Virus record (IMG/VR): IMGVR_UViG_3300028581_000233
Location: 1 to 24,630 of that record
DNA from: a virus
Reading direction: 5' to 3' (one strand)
DNA: 24,630 nucleotides
In this document: positions 12,609-22,612 of the stretch, piece after piece
Position numbering within the stretch: the stretch's first letter is position 1
Layout of the letters: every line of letters starts with the position of its first letter
Made by a program: the position numbers and the translations under genes
The notes under the pieces: model-generated
What the model saw: the letters and a program-made list of their open reading frames with translations, nothing else
The model's database searches: none
Told to the model about the DNA's origin: nothing

Positions 12609-13142
12609 ATGGCTTTAATCCCACAACCAGTCCCAACAGGATACACAGAAGGAAACTGTGTAGAATATACACCTGTCAGCGAGATTTTTACATTCAACCT
12701 GACTTGTGGTCCAACTCGTTCAGCAAACCAACATATACAACTTATGTTCTTAAACAGATATGGACAATTTGATTATATTACACTTTTGTTTAACAGATTT
12801 CAGGGTCTATCAATTTCAAGACAAAGTTATAAATCTCTTAATATTGATTGGGGTTCAAACGACCCACAGAAAACACAATACTCAAGGGGATTGAATGACT
12901 CAAATGTTGTTATGGTGGAAACGGTAATCGTTAATTCAGGTTTTGTAAATCAACCGACTTTTCAATGGTTAGAAGAACTATACACATCAAACCTTGTTTA
13001 TGAAATAACAACAGAGGGGGGTTTAGCACCGGTAAATATTCTTAATACTGAATTTGAAAAAAAGATACAAGGTAATAGAACTATCTATAATCTTGAACTA
13101 CAATATGTTTATAGCAATAATATCAAACTATTAGGTAAATAA
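12609..13142 (+). CDS. Tail structural protein
   Basis: 177 residues, mostly beta. It contains a Cys near the N-terminus (GNCVEYTPV) and FNLTCGPTRSANQ, then IQLMFLNRYGQFDYITLLF followed by a segment ending ISRQSYK. The 'LNR-G-FD-IT/F' pattern recalls the C-terminal half of large tail proteins of Bacteroidota phages, whose N-terminal half resembles the preceding 556-residue gene. It may therefore be the separated C-terminal half of an ancestral single protein. It starts 13 bases after the previous stop and ends exactly where the next gene begins. No enzymatic motif. Likely part of the tail or baseplate. Confidence 0.6.
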   Translation: MALIPQPVPTGYTEGNCVEYTPVSEIFTFNLTCGPTRSANQHIQLMFLNRYGQFDYITLLFNRFQGLSISRQSYKSLNIDWGSNDPQKTQYSRGLNDSNVVMVETVIVNSGFVNQPTFQWLEELYTSNLVYEITTEGGLAPVNILNTEFEKKIQGNRTIYNLELQYVYSNNIKLLGK

Positions 13143-15752
13143 ATGGATACTATTTTATTAGTTCAACTCACCGGTAATACTTGGTCTCGTCTTGATATAT
13201 TTGAGGATATACCAATTACGCTTGTAATTCAACAGAGTGATTTAACTGATTTAACAGCCCGTAGGGTTCCATACTCAAGAACAATTACTATACCTGACAC
13301 AAATAATAATTCAATTTTATTTGAGCACTATTTTGAGATTAACGGTTTAGATTTTAACCCCCTACAAAAAATACCTTGTGTGGTTCAATATAGAGGAACA
13401 GACATTTTTCAGGGAGTATTACGTCTTAATTCTGTTACAACTAACGGAGATGAGAGAACTTATGAAATATTCATTTTAGGTGAGGTGTCTGATTTTTTAG
13501 CACCGTTAAGAAACTTGGAACTTCAAGATTTGGATTATACGGACTTAAATCACGAGTTGGTATACTCTTCTGTCACTCAATCTTGGGAGTGTGTTAATGA
13601 CGGTTTAACGGGGTTATTACAGGGTCAAATCATATATCCTATGATAAACTATGGATTAGATTATCAAGGCGATTCATCTTCAGGGGCAACACCAACATTT
13701 TCTTATGATTTTGGTTTATCCACATCTTTTGACGACCCTACTAATTCTGTCCCACCTTCAATATTCAAGCCAGCTATTCAACTAAAATCTGTATTAGATA
13801 GAATGTTTGATAAAACAGGTTACCAAATACAGAGTCAATTCTTAAACTCACCATACTTTACATCAATTTATATGGATACATTCCAAAATGGTAAAGTAGG
13901 AATTGAATATGCATCAGGGGTTACAAATCAAAATATCTTTAATACATTTACAATAGGTAATGTATCTAAAAAGTATGATAAGGATACTATTACTCAACTG
14001 AACTTTACCCCCCAAATATCAAATGGTATTGACCCTTTAGGTAATTTTGATACTCCGGGTGGTATATCAAATAGATTTCAAGTTCCTTATGCCGGACAAT
14101 ATAGTTTCAACATTAGGTTTAATGTTTTAACAACCGATGTATTAATATTTACAGCACTCCTGGTTCCTGATATTGTTGTAAGGGGTTTTGTATCAAACTT
14201 TAGTACAGATATTGTTGGAACAGGAACTATGTTTTATGAATCTCCACCGATAAAACTATCACAAGCCTACGTAGGATTTGGGGGTTCAGGTCCATTACCA
14301 GTCAATTTATTTATAAACGAAACCTTCACAACAGGTCAATTTGTAGAGTTTATTGTTTTTGATAAAACAGCTTTTGTTCCTATTGGGATTGGTACTGGTA
14401 TTGGTCAATATGTTTTACAAGGTTTTAGTCAAAATGGAGTAACAGACCCTTTTCCAAGATATGAACTATACAACTCACCAACGGTAATTACTGATTTGGT
14501 GGATATGAAACTTGGAATACCAAATATAGATTGTATTCAATTTCTAAAGTCAGTAATCACACTGTTCAACCTTATTGTAAGGTCAGACGAAACAACGAGG
14601 AAAATTATTATTGAACCTTACAATACAGAGTTTAACGATACAACAAGGACAGTAAGAGATTGGACGAATATTTTAGATATAGATTCAGATGTTAAAATTG
14701 AACCTTTATCTTATGAATTATCTAAAGATGTTGTTTATACTTATACAAATACTGATTTAGAGTTCCTACCATTAGAGTTTTTTGGTAGATTTGATTATGT
14801 ATTTGGTAGACAGCGTTTTAGTTCAATATCAAACTTATTTACGGGGGAACAAGTTTACGAAGTGCCGTTTGGTTCGTGCCCAACATCGGGGGTAACAAAC
14901 GCACCAAACTTTATCATACCACAATTTTACTATCTAAATAATCAACAACAATCTCCTTACGCAACTAAACCGCACCTATTCTTTTGGGTTGGTAATAGAC
15001 TGGCATATAAAGATGCGCTAAAGTCAGAACAAGGTTCTTGGTATTTGACTTCAGGAGCCACACCGATAGAATGGACTACTTACCCTTGTGTATCACACTT
15101 ATCAACTTTAGAATCACAAACGGTAAGTGAGGTAATATCAGATTTGAATTTCCAATCTACTTTTGATTTTTTTGGAAATACAAATACACAAATATTACAA
15201 TTTACACAATTCACATTATACAATACTTTTTGGAGGACTTATATTGAAAACCTATACAACCCAACAGGTAAAAGATTATCAGGGTCTTTTTATTTTAGAC
15301 CAATTGATGTTTATGAAACACAACTCAACGATAAGATTTGGATAAAGGATAGTTATTTCACTATTGAAAAAATAACTGACGGTGACTTGGTAAATAAAAG
15401 ATTGACTCAAATAAGCTTACTCAAGGACTCAACCCCTTACTATGAAATAAACCCCCCAGCACCAATTTATATTTATAGTCCTAATCAGGGTTATCCTTCA
15501 CCAGAGCCCTTCTATTATGGACTTGCATACGTATCAACAGATAAAGATTTGGTTTGTAATGGAACAACACCATCCCTTACAACCTTCTATTCATTTGGAA
15601 CAGGAACTATTGAAAATCTTGACCAAATATATCTTGATACAGGCACATCGTTTGTTCTCTTACCACAGGGAACTTACATAAGACAAATAACATCTACGAC
15701 TACCTTCGTTGTTGTAAATAATTTTGGTGAAGTATTACAAACAAACTGTTAA
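13143..15752 (+). CDS. Large tail/baseplate protein
   Basis: 869 residues, beta-rich, no signal peptide or membrane segment. The N-terminus has RRVPYSRTITIPDTNNNS, then FNPLQKIPCVVQYRGTDIF and a nearby GVLRLNS. This is a pattern ('YS-T--IP-T--N------GF-P-K-----------G---L') I associate with distal tail or baseplate proteins of Bacteroidota siphophages. A middle section (about 440-640) resembles a hub-like domain (KLGIPNIDCIQFLKSVITLF). The protein lies directly before the tape measure, where distal-tail or hub genes often occur. Starts at the base after the previous stop. Exact place in the tail cannot be read from sequence. Confidence 0.65.
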   Translation: MDTILLVQLTGNTWSRLDIFEDIPITLVIQQSDLTDLTARRVPYSRTITIPDTNNNSILFEHYFEINGLDFNPLQKIPCVVQYRGTDIFQGVLRLNSVTTNGDERTYEIFILGEVSDFLAPLRNLELQDLDYTDLNHELVYSSVTQSWECVNDGLTGLLQGQIIYPMINYGLDYQGDSSSGATPTFSYDFGLSTSFDDPTNSVPPSIFKPAIQLKSVLDRMFDKTGYQIQSQFLNSPYFTSIYMDTFQNGKVGIEYASGVTNQNIFNTFTIGNVSKKYDKDTITQLNFTPQISNGIDPLGNFDTPGGISNRFQVPYAGQYSFNIRFNVLTTDVLIFTALLVPDIVVRGFVSNFSTDIVGTGTMFYESPPIKLSQAYVGFGGSGPLPVNLFINETFTTGQFVEFIVFDKTAFVPIGIGTGIGQYVLQGFSQNGVTDPFPRYELYNSPTVITDLVDMKLGIPNIDCIQFLKSVITLFNLIVRSDETTRKIIIEPYNTEFNDTTRTVRDWTNILDIDSDVKIEPLSYELSKDVVYTYTNTDLEFLPLEFFGRFDYVFGRQRFSSISNLFTGEQVYEVPFGSCPTSGVTNAPNFIIPQFYYLNNQQQSPYATKPHLFFWVGNRLAYKDALKSEQGSWYLTSGATPIEWTTYPCVSHLSTLESQTVSEVISDLNFQSTFDFFGNTNTQILQFTQFTLYNTFWRTYIENLYNPTGKRLSGSFYFRPIDVYETQLNDKIWIKDSYFTIEKITDGDLVNKRLTQISLLKDSTPYYEINPPAPIYIYSPNQGYPSPEPFYYGLAYVSTDKDLVCNGTTPSLTTFYSFGTGTIENLDQIYLDTGTSFVLLPQGTYIRQITSTTTFVVVNNFGEVLQTNC

Positions 15753-15757
15753 AAAAA

Positions 15758-18700
15758 ATGGCTAATAACGTAGCATATACAATTCAAGTTGATACCTCCA
15801 AGGCGGTAAAAGATATAATTGCACTTGAAGAACAAATCGCAATATTAAAAAAAGAACTTGTAGGGTTAAAGGAAGGAACTGAAGGTTTTGATACTTTGTC
15901 TTCAGCAATAAAAGGTCTTGAATCAAACTATAATAATTTAATACAGACCGCAGAAAAGTCGGGTGATATTGTTGTAAAATCTGCAGATGAGAGCGCAGAA
16001 GCGGTAAAGGCTGTAGGAACTGCAGCAACTAATACAGAAAAAAGTATTGGTAAGTTAGGTGAAAAATCAAAGAAAATAGACCTATCACAACCCTTTAAGA
16101 ATGTTGTAAAGATAGGGGCTGCGGTTACAGCATCTTTTGCTGCAGCACAATCTGTTTTTACTGTATTTGGCGCAGACAGCACAAAAATAGCTGAAGCTTC
16201 GGCTAAAGCACAGGCTCTTTTGACTGTGGCAATTGCTGCACGGGAGGCTGCAGAGGCGGTTGGTGCTGGTACAACTTTATCAGCAACAATAGCCACCAAA
16301 CTAAAAACAGCTGCAGACAATACACAAATTACAGTTCTAAAAAGGTTATACACACTTTTAGCTAATAATCCATATGCGATTATTGCAGTTGGTGTAGGGT
16401 TATTAGTAACAGCATTTATTGCTCTAACTAACGCTACGGACGATGCAACAAAAGCACAAGAAGAGTTCCAAAAAGGAATTGATACTGAAGTAGGTAAAGA
16501 AGTAACAAATCTAAATATATTAATTTCTACAATCAACGATACTACACAATCAATAGAGGCTAGAAAAAATGCTTTAGAAACATTAAAATCAAAGTTTCCT
16601 AGTTATTTCAAGGATTTAAAAGATGAAGATATATTGTCAGGTAAAGTAAAAATCTCTACAGATGAATTGACTAAATCTATTATTGCTCAAGCTCAAGCAC
16701 GTGCATTACAAGGTAGAATTGAAGAACGAGCTGTTCAACTTTTAGATATAGAGAGAAAATTATTAAAAACAAAACAAGACAGGATTAAAGCTGAAAAAGA
16801 ATTCAATCAAACACAAAATGTTATTATTAGTGGTGGTGCAACTGCAGGAGGTTTTACCGCTACAGGAGATTTAAGAAACGCAGCACAAGACAAATATCTT
16901 GGATTATTAGATAAAGAGAACGAACTCAAAAACGAACAAAACGACATCAATGTTGCTAACGCAATTGATATGTCTAAAATATTAGATTTAACAAAACAAA
17001 CAGGTTCAGCACTAAAAATTGAAGGTGATAATCTTAATGACGTTAATAAAGCCACTAAAGAACAAATAGCTTTAGCTAAAGAACTTGAAAACGCATTAAA
17101 CGACCAACTTGTAAGTTTAGAGGATACTGCAGATGTGTTTAGAAAATTAGGGGAAGCTGGGGGTTTTCAATTTCCAGACCCTGAAGTATTGACGAGAATC
17201 AAAGAATTAAAAAATAATATTGAAGGTCTTATACCAGAAGATTTAGCGGATAAGTTTAAGAAAATTGGTTTGGATATTATTATAAAGGATGGGACTTATG
17301 AGATTAAAGAACTTGGAAATGAAGTAAAAAATCTTGAAGATATATTTGGTAACTTTATTGAAGAGACAAGGAAGGAATTAAGTAGTAGAGTTTTTTTACA
17401 AACCATAGATGAATTTGCTAATACTTCAGCAAGAATATTAAAAGATACTTCTGACCTATTACAAAAAGGTCTTATAACTAAAGTTGCATTTGATTCTGCA
17501 GAAAAACTTATAAATCAATATAAGGATTTAAACAGGATAATAACTGAACTACCTGAAGGGGTAAGACAGGTTTTTACTAAAGGTCGTATTGAAGAATACT
17601 TGGATATTACAAAACAATTATCAATAGCCACAGGTAAAATTAAATATGAAAAAGTGAACGGACAAATTGTTGAAATAAAGAACTCAACAGTTGACCTTAC
17701 AAAAGAAACTGAAAGATTAGTCGCATTCCAAAAAAGTTCACTTGAAGCTTTAATAAAACTTTATGAGGCTCAATTCAAGATTAAAAACAATGATAGAGAA
17801 CTTACTCGTAAACAATTTTTGGCTGAAATAGAAAATCTAAAAACGTTAGGTAAACTAACAGAGGAAGATGCGGACAAGTTAAGTGCAAGGGTTAAAGATA
17901 CGGGAGCTGACTTTACAAAACTTATTAAAGAAATTGCTGAAGCACAACTAAAAGCCTTAAACAATACGGTTCAAAATATTATTGCTGAAGAAACACAAAT
18001 TAGAGCATTTCTTTTTGAGATTCAACAAGACAGAATAGAAGCACTAAAAATACAAGGTGAAGCGGAAAAAAGAATATTACTCAACAATCTTGAAGATGTG
18101 TTTAAGATAACACAAACTCAAAATGCTATAAATATTGATGCAACAAAAACAAAGGAAGAACAAGTAGTCAGTTTATTAAAACAATTTGCCGATAAGAAAA
18201 TTGACCTTACTTCATTAACAGAAGAAGAACAATATAAAATTGTATTATTTTATTTAGGTAAACAAAAAGAAGCTGTTGACCAAGCACAAAAAACAAGACA
18301 AGAACAAGTTGATAAGTTTGTTGAGGCTATCCAACAAATACAAATGGTTCTGAACTCACTATCACAAACCTCAACAGCCTTTTTCAATCAACAATTTGAC
18401 ACTTTAGAAAAAAGATATAAAAGAGTAACTGATGGTATAACCGGTGATTCAAAAAGAAGTGCAGAGTTAAGAATTGAAGCTGAAAAGGCATACCAAGCTG
18501 AACGTGAGAGGTTAGAGAAAAAGGCGGCTAAAACATCTTTAAGAATAGCATTAGCACAATCCTTAGCAAACACGGCTGAAGCGGTAAGTAAAACAGTGGC
18601 GGTATATGGTGGAACACCTTTAGCTATCGGTGCAGCTGCAGCGGTCGCTGTTTTGAGCGCAGCACAAACAGCAATAATTGCACAACAATTAGCGAATATT

Positions 18701-19042
18701 GATTCTTACCGAAAAGGTGGTAGAATTAAAATGGCTGGAGGCGGACTTGTGCAAGGAAAAAGTCACGAATATGGAGGTGTTAAGTTTCAGGGTGGGGGAA
18801 TAGAACTTGAAGGTAACGAATCTGTTATTAATAGGGTCTCAACGATAAACTATATGGGATTGTTAAGTCAAATAAATCAAGCTGGAGGTGGTAAACCTAT
18901 AGGTCCTGGTTTTGATGACTCAAGAATTGTAGAAGCAATTGCAAAACAGAGGAACACACCAATCAGGGCATTCGTTGTAGAATCAGACATAACACAAAAA
19001 CAAACAACAGCTAAAAAAATACAAGAATTAGCTTCGTTTTAA
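15758..19042 (+). CDS. Tape measure protein
   Basis: 1094 residues, the longest gene. The N-terminal coiled coil (LEEQIAILKKELVGLKEG, SSAIKGLESNYNNL) is followed by a hydrophobic Ala-rich section around residues 115-230 (VVKIGAAVTASFAAAQ; NNPYAIIAVGVGLLVTAFIA is a likely membrane-active segment). Long charged coiled coils follow, with a second Ala-rich stretch near 940-985 and a Gly-rich C-terminus (KGGRIKMAGGGLVQGKS; NQAGGGKPIGPG). This architecture is diagnostic of tape measure proteins that set tail length and enter the host envelope during DNA ejection. A tail of about 160 nm would follow from the common 1.5 angstrom per residue rule (estimate only). No lytic domain is evident. Confidence 0.9.
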   Translation: MANNVAYTIQVDTSKAVKDIIALEEQIAILKKELVGLKEGTEGFDTLSSAIKGLESNYNNLIQTAEKSGDIVVKSADESAEAVKAVGTAATNTEKSIGKLGEKSKKIDLSQPFKNVVKIGAAVTASFAAAQSVFTVFGADSTKIAEASAKAQALLTVAIAAREAAEAVGAGTTLSATIATKLKTAADNTQITVLKRLYTLLANNPYAIIAVGVGLLVTAFIALTNATDDATKAQEEFQKGIDTEVGKEVTNLNILISTINDTTQSIEARKNALETLKSKFPSYFKDLKDEDILSGKVKISTDELTKSIIAQAQARALQGRIEERAVQLLDIERKLLKTKQDRIKAEKEFNQTQNVIISGGATAGGFTATGDLRNAAQDKYLGLLDKENELKNEQNDINVANAIDMSKILDLTKQTGSALKIEGDNLNDVNKATKEQIALAKELENALNDQLVSLEDTADVFRKLGEAGGFQFPDPEVLTRIKELKNNIEGLIPEDLADKFKKIGLDIIIKDGTYEIKELGNEVKNLEDIFGNFIEETRKELSSRVFLQTIDEFANTSARILKDTSDLLQKGLITKVAFDSAEKLINQYKDLNRIITELPEGVRQVFTKGRIEEYLDITKQLSIATGKIKYEKVNGQIVEIKNSTVDLTKETERLVAFQKSSLEALIKLYEAQFKIKNNDRELTRKQFLAEIENLKTLGKLTEEDADKLSARVKDTGADFTKLIKEIAEAQLKALNNTVQNIIAEETQIRAFLFEIQQDRIEALKIQGEAEKRILLNNLEDVFKITQTQNAINIDATKTKEEQVVSLLKQFADKKIDLTSLTEEEQYKIVLFYLGKQKEAVDQAQKTRQEQVDKFVEAIQQIQMVLNSLSQTSTAFFNQQFDTLEKRYKRVTDGITGDSKRSAELRIEAEKAYQAERERLEKKAAKTSLRIALAQSLANTAEAVSKTVAVYGGTPLAIGAAAAVAVLSAAQTAIIAQQLANIDSYRKGGRIKMAGGGLVQGKSHEYGGVKFQGGGIELEGNESVINRVSTINYMGLLSQINQAGGGKPIGPGFDDSRIVEAIAKQRNTPIRAFVVESDITQKQTTAKKIQELASF

Positions 19043-19064
19043 CAACAAAAAGTATTTATAGAAA

Positions 19065-21824
19065 ATGTATAGAATAATTGAACTTGATATAGACACGGAC
19101 TTATCGGGAGATACAGGTGTTTTTGAGGTGGCTTGGGTGGAATACCCAGCAATTGAACAGGACTTTATGTATTTTGGAGAACAAAAGTTTTATAGGGCTC
19201 CTGATAATGTTGCATCCAAGGCTTGTAGGGCGATAAAAGAAAATGAAAAAAGGGGAAACCCTGCGTCAACACAGGTAGGAAAAGTTCGTGGTCAACAATT
19301 GTGTAACCGTGATGAAATATCTTTAGAGACAATTAAAAGAATGAAATCATATCTATCAAGGGCTGCAGAATATTACACTGGTGACTATGACGACAACGGA
19401 ACAATTGCCTATGATTTATGGGGTGGTAAGCCAGCTTTAGATTGGGTTGATTCTATTTTGGATAATGAAGAAAATATGGGAATCCAAGATTTCGTTTATC
19501 CAAAACCTGAAGAAGATAAAAATGATTTTATATCAAGGTGTATTTCTTATGTTATAGACGAAGGTAAAACACCGGAACAAGCTGCGGGTCAGTGTTACGG
19601 AATGTGGGATAATAGGGAGTTTGCTGAAGTCGGTCCAAGAGGTGGAATAAGAGAGAGTAAAAAAGCTCCCAAGTCAGATACACCAAACAAAAACCCTCAA
19701 GGTAAAGGGTCGGCTAAAGGGGACGCATCTACTACAAGGGGTGCGAAGGTTACAGAAGAACAAGAAAAAACATTACAAAAAAAGGTTGATGATTTCAACG
19801 AAAAAGAATCAAATACCAAAAATGGTAGAGCAACACTTGGACAACTAAAATCAGTATTTCAACGGGGACTTGGAGCATTCACCACTTCACACAGTCCAAG
19901 AGTTAAGTCAGCGGAGCAATGGGCTTATGCAAGGGTCAATGCATACTTATTTTTACTCAAGAACGGGAGACCGCAGAACCCTAAATATAAACAGGACAAC
20001 GATTTGCTCCCCTCCTCACATCCAAAAAAACAAGATTTCTCACCAACAAAAGTATCTTTTGATTGGGATAATACTTTAGAAACTGACAGAGGTAAAAAAC
20101 TATTAGAGCAAGAATTATCAAGGGGGTCTTTAATTTATATTATATCAGCAAGAAATATGCCAACAAAAGAAATGTTTGATTTAGCATTGAAGTATGGTAT
20201 TCCTGCAACACATATTTTTACTACTGGAAGTAATCCTGAAAAAATAGAAAAGGTAAAAGAATTAGGAATAAAAAGACACTACGACGATAACTTTAATGTT
20301 GTAAGAGATTTAGGTGGTGTAGGTATCAATTTTGATTATGATACAAGTGGTTTACCGGCATATGACAATTATCCAACAAGTGGTGAAACTGATAGTATGT
20401 TGATAGAACCTGAACTCCCCCCTGTTTTGTTTGACCAATCACAATTTGAACTAAACATATTTGGATACAATACCAAGTATTTTTATATTTGTCCTGGTGC
20501 AATTTCAACATTCACACACCTTGTGGAAATGAACCCTGATGATGAAACTAAAGGTATGATAAGGTCAGCCGCACAAATTGCAGATAATGTATTTGAGATT
20601 GAAGCTGATGTTATTGAAGATGAAGAAGCAAGTGTAGGTCAAGTTATGGAAGCACAGGTCTTGGTAGACGATTTCAAGGACTTAATGGGGGAGATTGATA
20701 AGTTGGTTGGTATGGAGCACGATGTGTCTTATATGGACGGGCACGTTGTAAAAATCAGTTCATATCTAACTGACGAATATACAACAGAGGAGTTTGCAAG
20801 TTTAGAGTTATTAAAGTTCCTTGCTGAAACTGATTACCAAAAGTTTGAATCGGTTATGGGTTCTTTACGGGGTGCAACAGAATCACAGATAATGCAAAGG
20901 AAACACGATAAACCTGTATTTTATTTCAAGTATGATAGGGTTATGAGTGGATTCCCTGATAGAGATTTCTGTATGTCTATAGAGGACAGATATTTCCGTA
21001 GATTTGAAATAGATTTACTGGACGATACTAATAAGGAGTTTGGGCACAACGGGCAAGGATATAGCAAATGGGATTTCAAGGGAGGTCCAGAATGTGTCCA
21101 CGCTTGGAGAAGATTTATTTATACTCCTGCAGAAAAAAACAGAGATGCAAAACTAAAAGATTTAGGTATGGTTCCCGGTAAACCAGGAACAGCACCACAG
21201 GCTATGCAAGGAAGAGGCTATTACCCTGGCACCCCAAGATATGAAGCCGCTGTAAGTCGTGGTGGATTTTCAATGTCTTATATGGAAAATATAGATTGCA
21301 CGTTTGGAAACTTATGTAAAGTCAATTTTAACGAACAACAACTATTTTCAACTCAAGACGAGGAGAGAATGATTTACACTCCCCTAATGATACCTAATAT
21401 TCTAATACCAAGATTTGACGAAACATCACAAGAAAAATACTATGTAAAGTTCAAGCCTGAAGTTATTAAAAATATTAGGGATAAGTTCATGACCGAGTTA
21501 AGAAACAGAAAAACTAATCTTGAACATACCAATCGTAAGTTTGAAGATATTGTAATGGTTGAAACTTGGATTGTTCAGGGGGAACAAGATAAATCTTATG
21601 AATTAGGTTTTACACAAGAACAAATACCCATTGGAACTTGGATGGGTGCATACAAAGTTCTTGATACTCCCGAAGGAGATATGGTTTGGAATAACTATAT
21701 CAAACCTGGTAAGGTTAAAGGTGCGAGTGTTGAAGGAAACTTTATACTCAACTTTTCCAGTGAGAAAACTGATGAATATTTATTAGAACAAGTTATAAAC
21801 ATATTAAAAAAAATAACTGATTAA
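19065..21824 (+). CDS. Multidomain head protein: HAD-like domain and C-terminal XkdF-type prohead protease
   Basis: 919 residues. (a) Residues 16-37 (FEVAWVEYPAIEQDF) resemble the start of XkdF-like prohead proteins. (b) Residues 48-131 hold a small alpha domain ending IAYDLWGGKPALDWV. (c) Residues 188-316 are a basic segment (KAPKSDTPNKNPQGKG) and QRGLGAFTTSHSP with YARVNAYLFLLKNGRPQNP, a DUF5824-like module. (d) Residues 327-416 are a HAD-like domain with D333-x-D335, S361 in IISAR, K393 and DDN at 407-409. (e) About 617-685 lies a Cys/His domain with ECVHAWRRF. (f) From about 815 on is the XkdF/S78_2 type protease with candidate H821 and S888 (KVKGASVEGNF). The protease would mature the capsid; the HAD role is unknown. 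Gene lies immediately before the scaffold and capsid genes. Confidence 0.75.
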   Translation: MYRIIELDIDTDLSGDTGVFEVAWVEYPAIEQDFMYFGEQKFYRAPDNVASKACRAIKENEKRGNPASTQVGKVRGQQLCNRDEISLETIKRMKSYLSRAAEYYTGDYDDNGTIAYDLWGGKPALDWVDSILDNEENMGIQDFVYPKPEEDKNDFISRCISYVIDEGKTPEQAAGQCYGMWDNREFAEVGPRGGIRESKKAPKSDTPNKNPQGKGSAKGDASTTRGAKVTEEQEKTLQKKVDDFNEKESNTKNGRATLGQLKSVFQRGLGAFTTSHSPRVKSAEQWAYARVNAYLFLLKNGRPQNPKYKQDNDLLPSSHPKKQDFSPTKVSFDWDNTLETDRGKKLLEQELSRGSLIYIISARNMPTKEMFDLALKYGIPATHIFTTGSNPEKIEKVKELGIKRHYDDNFNVVRDLGGVGINFDYDTSGLPAYDNYPTSGETDSMLIEPELPPVLFDQSQFELNIFGYNTKYFYICPGAISTFTHLVEMNPDDETKGMIRSAAQIADNVFEIEADVIEDEEASVGQVMEAQVLVDDFKDLMGEIDKLVGMEHDVSYMDGHVVKISSYLTDEYTTEEFASLELLKFLAETDYQKFESVMGSLRGATESQIMQRKHDKPVFYFKYDRVMSGFPDRDFCMSIEDRYFRRFEIDLLDDTNKEFGHNGQGYSKWDFKGGPECVHAWRRFIYTPAEKNRDAKLKDLGMVPGKPGTAPQAMQGRGYYPGTPRYEAAVSRGGFSMSYMENIDCTFGNLCKVNFNEQQLFSTQDEERMIYTPLMIPNILIPRFDETSQEKYYVKFKPEVIKNIRDKFMTELRNRKTNLEHTNRKFEDIVMVETWIVQGEQDKSYELGFTQEQIPIGTWMGAYKVLDTPEGDMVWNNYIKPGKVKGASVEGNFILNFSSEKTDEYLLEQVINILKKITD

Positions 21825-22595
21825 ATGAACGCAACAGAAGCAATTAACAAAATCGCAGAATTGTTAGGTTTAGGTCTGAAGTCACAAAAGTTTATGGTAA
21901 CTAAATTACAAGATAATACAACAACTATTACCAACAATTTAGATGCCCCCTTCACAATTGGAGACTCTGTGTTTATTGTTGGTGAGGATTCAGTATTGAA
22001 ACCCGCACCGTCAGGAACACACAAAACTCGTGAAGGTCTTATCATTAGTTTAGGTAATGATTCTATTATTACAAAAATTGAAGACGAACCTAAACCTGAA
22101 TTGAGTTCACCAATAAACGAGGCTTCAACAGAAATTGAAGACAATAAAACTGAAATGATGACAAAAGCAAAATTAGCAGATGGAACCGAAATTGAATCTG
22201 ACGCAAGTGGAGATTTCAAGGTAGGAGACAAACTGTATGTGATTACAAAAGAGGGTGAAAAAGTTGATGCACCCGCAGGAGAACACACAACCGAATCTGG
22301 TATTACTTTAACTGTAGATGGTGAAGGAAAAATCACCGGAGTTAAGTATCCTGATGAAGAGGGTGAAGGTTCACTTGAAGCTAAAGAAGACGAAATGAAA
22401 AAACTAAAAGACACTATGGAAAAAATGATTTCTATGATGGCTGATTTTAGTAAGGATTTTGAATCCTATAAAAAAGATTATGAAGAATTTAAGAGTTCTC
22501 CAGCATTTGAAAAACCAATTGTTCGTAAAACTTTTGGTAAGGAAAATATCCTTGATGCTAAAGTAGCATTCTTAAGAGACGCATTAAGAAAATAA
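21825..22595 (+). CDS. Capsid scaffold-like protein with duplicated beta domain
   Basis: 256 residues, strongly acidic. Two related modules of about 60 residues occur at roughly 26-88 and 114-177, each with 'F-(I/V)GD--(F/Y)V' and then 'AP-G-H-T--G'. The C-terminal part (about 185-225) is a Met/Lys/Glu coiled coil (MKKLKDTMEKMISMMADFSK) followed by a basic end (RKTFGKENILDAKVAFLRDA). This arrangement, placed between the protease and the major capsid gene, is what a scaffolding protein looks like: removed by the protease while the coiled coil and basic tail bind capsid subunits. It starts on the base after the previous stop. Family name not recalled. Confidence 0.65.
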   Translation: MNATEAINKIAELLGLGLKSQKFMVTKLQDNTTTITNNLDAPFTIGDSVFIVGEDSVLKPAPSGTHKTREGLIISLGNDSIITKIEDEPKPELSSPINEASTEIEDNKTEMMTKAKLADGTEIESDASGDFKVGDKLYVITKEGEKVDAPAGEHTTESGITLTVDGEGKITGVKYPDEEGEGSLEAKEDEMKKLKDTMEKMISMMADFSKDFESYKKDYEEFKSSPAFEKPIVRKTFGKENILDAKVAFLRDALRK

Positions 22596-22612
22596 AAAAC
22601 AATAAAATAAAA

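Noticed and set aside
15928-16536. 202-codon minus-strand open frame opposite the tape measure gene
   Set aside because: Ala/Ser/Val-rich mirror of the Ala-rich coiled-coil codons; no leader or neighbours on that strand.
21821-22414. 197-codon minus-strand open frame opposite the scaffold gene
   Set aside because: Ser/Phe/Pro-rich mirror of an acidic gene with strong coding evidence on the plus strand.
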